Part shown: one piece after another, positions 44,233 to 48,078 of the stretch
Numbering within the stretch: position 1 is the stretch's first letter
Layout of the letters: each line of letters starts with the position of its first letter
Origin: CAZGOM01 sp964527265
GTDB taxonomy: Bacteria > Planctomycetota > Phycisphaerae > Phycisphaerales > Phycisphaeraceae
NCBI GenBank assembly: GCA_964527265.1
Contig: CAZGOM010000024.1
Location: 1-48,078, forward strand
DNA: 48,078 nucleotides
Direction: 5' to 3'
Program-made: the position numbers and the translations under genes
Notes under the pieces: model-generated
The model's database searches: none
Told to the model about the DNA's origin: nothing
The model's input: only the letters and a program-made list of their open reading frames with translations

Positions 44233-45510
44233 ATGATCCCCTGGCTAATCAATACCTGGCTGGTCGATACCGGGCTGTACCGGTTCTTTCGTGTGTTTGC
44301 GTATGCGGAGTTCAGGACGATCCTGGCTGCGTTCATGAGTTTTTGGATTGTGATCGTGATGGGGCCGTGGGTGATTCGCCAGTTGGTGAAGAAGAAGGTC
44401 GGGGACCAGGCGACGTTCAACGACGCGACGATGGATGAAATGCTTAAGGACAAGAAGAACACGCCGACAATGGGCGGGGTTTTGATCTTGTCTGCGATTG
44501 GGATCAGCGTGCTTTGCCTGGCGGATATGAGGCCGGGCGAGGGTTTTTACGTCTACATGGCGCTGATTGTGATGGTGTGGCTGGGTGCGTTGGGGGCGAT
44601 TGACGACTATTTGAAACTTACGCGCAAGACGCGTGAGGACAAGGAAGCCGCGGCTCTGAAGGCGCTGGCGGACAAGGGTGAATATGTGTACCCGGAACCC
44701 AATCCGCGGGGGGGCGGGCGTGATGGGTTGTTTGCCTGGGAGAAGTTCGTGCTGCAGATCGGGCTGGCGGTGGTGATCAGCATTTTCATCTACCACCACG
44801 GCGCGGCCAAGGAAGCCATCGATATCTATCACATCAACAGCATGAGCCACTGCCTGAATCTTCCTTTCGTGAAGACGTGGGAATGGTCTGCAAGCCTGGG
44901 ATGGGTGCCTTCGTCGTCGCTGGTGTTGATCCCGGTGTGGCTGTTTGTGGCGCTGGGTGTGATTGTGATGACGGGGTCTTCCAATGCCGTGAATTTGACG
45001 GATGGGCTGGACGGATTGGCTGGCGGAACGATGTGCATCGTGGCGTTTGCGATTGCTGTGCTGGCGCTGTTGGCCGGTTGGCAGGACGGGCAGGTGGCCA
45101 AGTATTTGCTGATTCCCTACATCCGCAACGCGGATGAGCTGGCGATCGTGGCGGGGGCGATGTTCGGGGCTTCGCTGGGATTCCTCTGGTACAACTGCTC
45201 GATTGCAAGCATTTTCATGGGAGATACGGGTTCGCTGCCGCTAGGCGGGTTGATCGGGTATATCGCGTTTGTGATCCGGCAGGAGACGCTGCTGTTCATC
45301 ATCGGCGGCATCTTCGTGATGGAAGCGGTGAGCGTGATGATGCAGGTGGGCTATTTCAAATACAGCGGCGGCAAGCGGATCTTTAAGATGGCGCCGATCC
45401 ACCACCATTTTCAAAAATCAGGGTGGGTGGAGCAGAAGATCGTGGTGCGGTTCTGGATTATTTCGATTGTGTTGGTGATGGTGACGCTGCTGACGCTGAG
45501 ATTGAGGTAG
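44233..45510 (+). CDS. mraY: Phospho-MurNAc-pentapeptide transferase MraY
   Basis: Makes lipid I, the first membrane step of peptidoglycan synthesis. The 425-residue protein has ten membrane helices and the active-site Asp pair in GAIDDYLKLTRKT, NLTDGLDGLAGGT, MGDTGSLPLGG, and the HHHF motif in MAPIHHHFQKSGW. It carries a loop of ~50 residues with Lys/Glu (KTREDKEAAALKALADKGEY). ATG at 44233 is preferred over the long upstream TTG frame. It is not next to murF, murD or ftsW as in a dcw cluster. Confidence 0.95.
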   Translation: MIPWLINTWLVDTGLYRFFRVFAYAEFRTILAAFMSFWIVIVMGPWVIRQLVKKKVGDQATFNDATMDEMLKDKKNTPTMGGVLILSAIGISVLCLADMRPGEGFYVYMALIVMVWLGALGAIDDYLKLTRKTREDKEAAALKALADKGEYVYPEPNPRGGGRDGLFAWEKFVLQIGLAVVISIFIYHHGAAKEAIDIYHINSMSHCLNLPFVKTWEWSASLGWVPSSSLVLIPVWLFVALGVIVMTGSSNAVNLTDGLDGLAGGTMCIVAFAIAVLALLAGWQDGQVAKYLLIPYIRNADELAIVAGAMFGASLGFLWYNCSIASIFMGDTGSLPLGGLIGYIAFVIRQETLLFIIGGIFVMEAVSVMMQVGYFKYSGGKRIFKMAPIHHHFQKSGWVEQKIVVRFWIISIVLVMVTLLTLRLR

Positions 45511-45536
45511 GCGTGGGGCATATTGTTGGGTACCTG

Positions 45537-45684
45537 CGCCCGGGTTGTCGGGTGACGGGTTATCGGGGAGCTTCGAGGAAGCTCTCCTTTATTCCATAAT
45601 TAGCGCTACACAATGAAGGTTTAAAACAACTCGAATATCGCCATGTCGAAGCCCCCGACAACCCGTCACCCGACAACCCGGGCG
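45537..45684. mobile_element. G-tract inverted-repeat element, family 2 (MITE-like)
   Basis: Inverted arms of 32 nt (45537-45568 and 45653-45684) agree at 31 of 32 positions; each has CCCGGGTT, then G3 runs at 7-8 nt spacing and ends TCGGGG. The arms extend inward by about 8 nt (GCTTCGA). The 84-bp interior has no gene. The left arm begins 27 bp after the mraY stop. Structure-only call. Confidence 0.65.
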
Positions 45685-45715
45685 AGAAATGGCACGTGTT
45701 TGAGTTGATAAGGAT

Positions 45716-46588
45716 TCACCATTCGTGGTTGAGCATTTTGTGTAGGGCGTGGGCGACGCCGTGTTCTTTGTTGGAGAGGGTGTGCTGTTTGGCGACGGCT
45801 TTGGATTCGGGGACGGCGTTGGCCATGGCGACGGAGAGTCCGGCGTTTTTGAGCATGGTGACATCGTTGATTTCGTCGCCGATGGCGGCGATCTGGTCGG
45901 TGGGGATGTTGTGGATGTCTGCGAGGTGTTTGATGCTGCGCCATTTATCGACGCCCTGAGTGAAGATTTCCAGGACGTGCATGGTGTCGGGGTCTTCGGG
46001 TTTCTGGACACCTGCGAAGGACTGGAAGGTGATGCGGTTGTCGAAGCGGGGACTGAGTGAGGCGGCGATGGCGCGCATGCGAGGGGTGGTGGTGACGACG
46101 CCGATGCGGAGTGTGTGGGTGAGGAAGTCGGGCGTGATGGGGTTTTGGATGTGGATGCGGACGTCGGTGTGTTCAAACCACCAACGGCTGTTGGCGGAGA
46201 GCTTGCCGTGGCCGGTGATGAGATAGTCGTGTTTTGCGCGGTTTGCATCGCGGAAGACAAGGATGGCTTCCGGGCCGTGGTAGAGGTGTTCGACGAGTTC
46301 GACGGCCAAAGTAGCGTCCATATCGGCGGAATTGAGGGTGGAGCCATCGGTGAGGCGGGTGACGATGGCGCCGCCGACGAAGATGCCGGTGTCGTGGTCA
46401 TCGCGGCCGGCGGCCTTGAGTTGCGCGATGGGGCCGCGGGCCTCGGCCCAGGAGCGGCCGGTGCAGGGCACGATCAGAGCGCCGGTTTCACGGGCTTTGG
46501 CGATGGCGTCGAGGTTTTCCTTAGAGATCCGGCCGTGGTGGTCCAGGAGGGTTCCGTCGAGATCGAGGGCGATGAGCCGGTATTTCAT
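45716..46588 (-). CDS. HAD-superfamily Cof-type phosphatase
   Basis: Sugar-phosphate or nucleotide phosphatase of the Cof group, 290 residues. Motif I is DLDGTLL (Asp9, Asp11), motif II the TGR of VPCTGRSW, motif III Lys in KWRSIKHL and motif IV GDEINDVTML. A central cap of the C2b type (residues ~85-190) is present. Typical substrates are sugar phosphates and FMN or PLP precursors, not decidable here. ATG at 46588 begins with the usual MKYRLIALDLDG. Confidence 0.92.
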   Translation of the reverse strand: MKYRLIALDLDGTLLDHHGRISKENLDAIAKARETGALIVPCTGRSWAEARGPIAQLKAAGRDDHDTGIFVGGAIVTRLTDGSTLNSADMDATLAVELVEHLYHGPEAILVFRDANRAKHDYLITGHGKLSANSRWWFEHTDVRIHIQNPITPDFLTHTLRIGVVTTTPRMRAIAASLSPRFDNRITFQSFAGVQKPEDPDTMHVLEIFTQGVDKWRSIKHLADIHNIPTDQIAAIGDEINDVTMLKNAGLSVAMANAVPESKAVAKQHTLSNKEHGVAHALHKMLNHEW

Positions 46589-46601
46589 GGGGGCATTTTA
46601 A

Positions 46602-46635
46602 GGCGTCCTGAGTCCCGCGTCCCGTGTCGTGCGTC
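46602..46635 (-). repeat. Degenerate G-tract repeat downstream of the AraC gene
   Basis: On the minus strand, G2-3 runs at 7-nt spacing (C-runs at 46607, 46614 and 46621 on the plus strand) with units ACACGGG, ACGCGGG and ACTCAGG. It follows the stop of the AraC gene at 46662 in the sense strand. It resembles families 1 and 2 in layout but not in sequence, so it may be a third family or chance. Confidence 0.4.
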
Positions 46636-46661
46636 AAGAATTAGAGGCCGGGGAAATGGCG

Positions 46662-47510
46662 TCATTTGAGTGAAGCTTGTTGTTTGGATTGCGACCAGCG
46701 GAGGGTGGTGGGGCTCATGCCGGTGAGTTTGCGGAACTGCTTGTTGAAGTGGTGCGCGTCGGGGAGGCCGACGTCCGCGCCGATGCGGCGGACGGGGAGG
46801 TGGGTGTTGATGAGCAGATCGCGGGCCTGCTGGATGCGGCGGGTGAGGATGTAGCGGGGAATGGTGGTGCCAAAGCGCTCGCGAAACTTGCGGGCAAGGT
46901 AGTTCTGGCTGAGCTGGGATTCACGGGCGATCTGGGTGATGGTGATGGGGCGGGAGAGGTTTTGACCGATGAACTCGGCGGCTTTGTCCAGGGCGAGTTC
47001 TACACGCGCCTGGCTGGGGGAGCCGGTTTGTTTGGGGAGCAGGGCGAGCCAGAGGAGCAGTTCCTGCATGGCGGCGCTGGCGGCATGCGCGGCGATGGGT
47101 TCCCGGGGGGACATGGCGTGGAGGCGGGCGATCCACATGAGCTTCTGCCGAGCCAGATCGCGCCAGGGCCCCAGGGGCATGTGGAGGGGGAAGGAACATG
47201 CCGGCTGGCCTTTGGATGTGGGTAGCGATTCAAAGTGAAGGCAGTGGTGGTGCCCGGGTTTGGGGAGGTGGTAGGCGGTGGTGAGGCCTGCGGGGGAGAG
47301 GGTGAGGTCGCCGGGTGCGAGGGTGACGAGCTGGCCGGCGAGGCGGATTTGGCCGTGGTAGTCGTAGATGTGGAGGGAGTGGAATGGCCAACCGGGCGCG
47401 CCGTAGGTTTGAGTGAAGTTCTGGTCCTGCAGGGGGAAGATGCCGGCAGTGCGGACGGTGGGGAGGGCCTTTAAGGGCCACGTAAATGGGGGCAGGGCGG
47501 TATGATACAT
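46662..47510 (-). CDS. AraC-family transcriptional regulator
   Basis: The 282-residue protein has an N-terminal cupin-like sensor with FHSLHIYDYHGQIRLAGQLV and LAPGDLTLSPAG, then the C-terminal double HTH: ITITQIARESQLSQNYLARK, FRERFGTTIPRYI, VRRIGADVGLPDAHHFNKQF, RKLTGMSPTTLR. It is divergent from the PhyH gene at 47644 across 133 bp of AT-rich sequence, so it probably controls it. A degenerate G-tract repeat follows its stop codon. Confidence 0.92.
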   Translation of the reverse strand: MYHTALPPFTWPLKALPTVRTAGIFPLQDQNFTQTYGAPGWPFHSLHIYDYHGQIRLAGQLVTLAPGDLTLSPAGLTTAYHLPKPGHHHCLHFESLPTSKGQPACSFPLHMPLGPWRDLARQKLMWIARLHAMSPREPIAAHAASAAMQELLLWLALLPKQTGSPSQARVELALDKAAEFIGQNLSRPITITQIARESQLSQNYLARKFRERFGTTIPRYILTRRIQQARDLLINTHLPVRRIGADVGLPDAHHFNKQFRKLTGMSPTTLRWSQSKQQASLK

Positions 47511-47643
47511 TGTTGAATTTTTACCAATCTTTGATTGATTATTCCAATTGTATCCACCGGGAAAGGCACTATTCTGTTTTAGTCAGGCCGATTTATAACC
47601 AACCGAATTCTTGCGGGCTCAAACACAGAACAGGTTTTTCGCC

Positions 47644-48078
47644 ATGCTGACCAATGAACAAGTCGCGTTTTATCAGGAGAACGGATACCTGCTGGTTTCG
47701 GGGATTTTCTCCGTCAAGCAGCTTGATGGCCTGGAAGCCGCGTTTGACGGGATCATCGCGCGGCGGCTGGCGCGGCGTGACGGGCTGGATGCGACCTGGG
47801 GCGGGGATGCGTGGAAAAAGAAATACGGCACGACTGACACCGTGGTGCTGCATACGCACGATGTACAGGCGTTTGATGCCGCGTGGACCAAGGCGCTGGT
47901 ACATGAACCTTTCACCGACAGCCTGAGCCAGCTGATCGGCTCGCCTAATGTGCAGTTGCACCACACCAAGCTGTTTCAAAAGCCGTCGGAGCGTGGATCG
48001 GCATTTCCGATGCACCAGGACATTCCTTACTTTCCCCACGAGAAGCACACTATGACCGCCGCGGTGGTGCATCTGACC
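47644..48078 (+). CDS. PhyH-family Fe(II)/2-oxoglutarate dioxygenase, partial
   Basis: The first 145 residues are in view: MLTNEQVAFYQENGYLLVSG, then FSVKQLDGLEAAFDGI at residues ~22-37, WTKALVHEPFTDSLSQLIGS, and MHQDIPYFPHE, which holds the first two iron ligands (HxD). The rest, including the distal His and the Arg, lies beyond the right edge. The substrate is unknown. ATG at 47644 is the only sensible start; no strong ribosome binding site is seen. It is divergent from an AraC regulator. Confidence 0.85.
   Translation, partial: MLTNEQVAFYQENGYLLVSGIFSVKQLDGLEAAFDGIIARRLARRDGLDATWGGDAWKKKYGTTDTVVLHTHDVQAFDAAWTKALVHEPFTDSLSQLIGSPNVQLHHTKLFQKPSERGSAFPMHQDIPYFPHEKHTMTAAVVHLT

Overview
The window looks like chromosome from a planctomycete, most likely of the Phycisphaerae. 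The pointers are four pseudopilin-type proteins with the GFTLIELLVVI start, two ending in an H-X9-DG-like motif, a methanopterin-type methylene dehydrogenase, PhyH-family dioxygenases, FecR/CHASE2 signalling, AraC regulators beside sugar-active proteins, and GC-rich coding sequence. This placement is inferred from gene content. No rRNA, tRNA, CRISPR array, prophage or transposase gene was recognised.

Layout. 1-7.4 kb: the 5' part of a type II topoisomerase A subunit, a VOC protein, a methylene-H4MPT/H4F dehydrogenase, a four-helix-bundle gene with a stop codon inside it and lying between inverted G-rich arms, a Cys-cluster protein, and a P1B ATPase behind a secreted propeller protein. 7.4-11.1 kb: a short orphan gene translationally coupled to a PhyH oxygenase, then transketolase. 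11.3-19.6 kb: an envelope-to-cAMP block with a barrel porin, a lipoprotein, a FecR protein, a CHASE2 adenylate cyclase and a PP2C phosphatase fused to a cyclic-nucleotide-binding domain. A perfect parS-like palindrome lies between the last two. 19.8-24.2 kb: tandem pseudopilins, YjbQ, and tandem C45-like Ntn hydrolases. 24.3-31.2 kb: an oligopeptide-type binding protein, an AraC/pseudopilin/glycosidase-like cluster, a TetR regulator and an esterase. 31.3-36.5 kb: dnaG, rpoD and an ANTAR response regulator. 36.6-48.1 kb: a pseudopilin, a class II photolyase, an orphan DppB-type permease, a propeller plus cysteine hydrolase pair, mraY, a HAD phosphatase, and an AraC regulator divergent from a second PhyH gene that runs off the edge.

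The strongest unexplained signal is a set of dispersed intergenic repeats made of G3 runs spaced every 7 or 8 nt, each able in principle to form a G-quadruplex. They begin at or shortly after stop codons, with the G-rich strand in the mRNA sense. Some form inverted pairs: one empty pair of about 134 bp exactly fills the gap between two genes, another of about 148 bp lies after mraY, and a third pair encloses the four-helix-bundle (23S rRNA intervening-sequence protein family) gene. They could be miniature mobile elements, 3' UTR RNA elements, or both.
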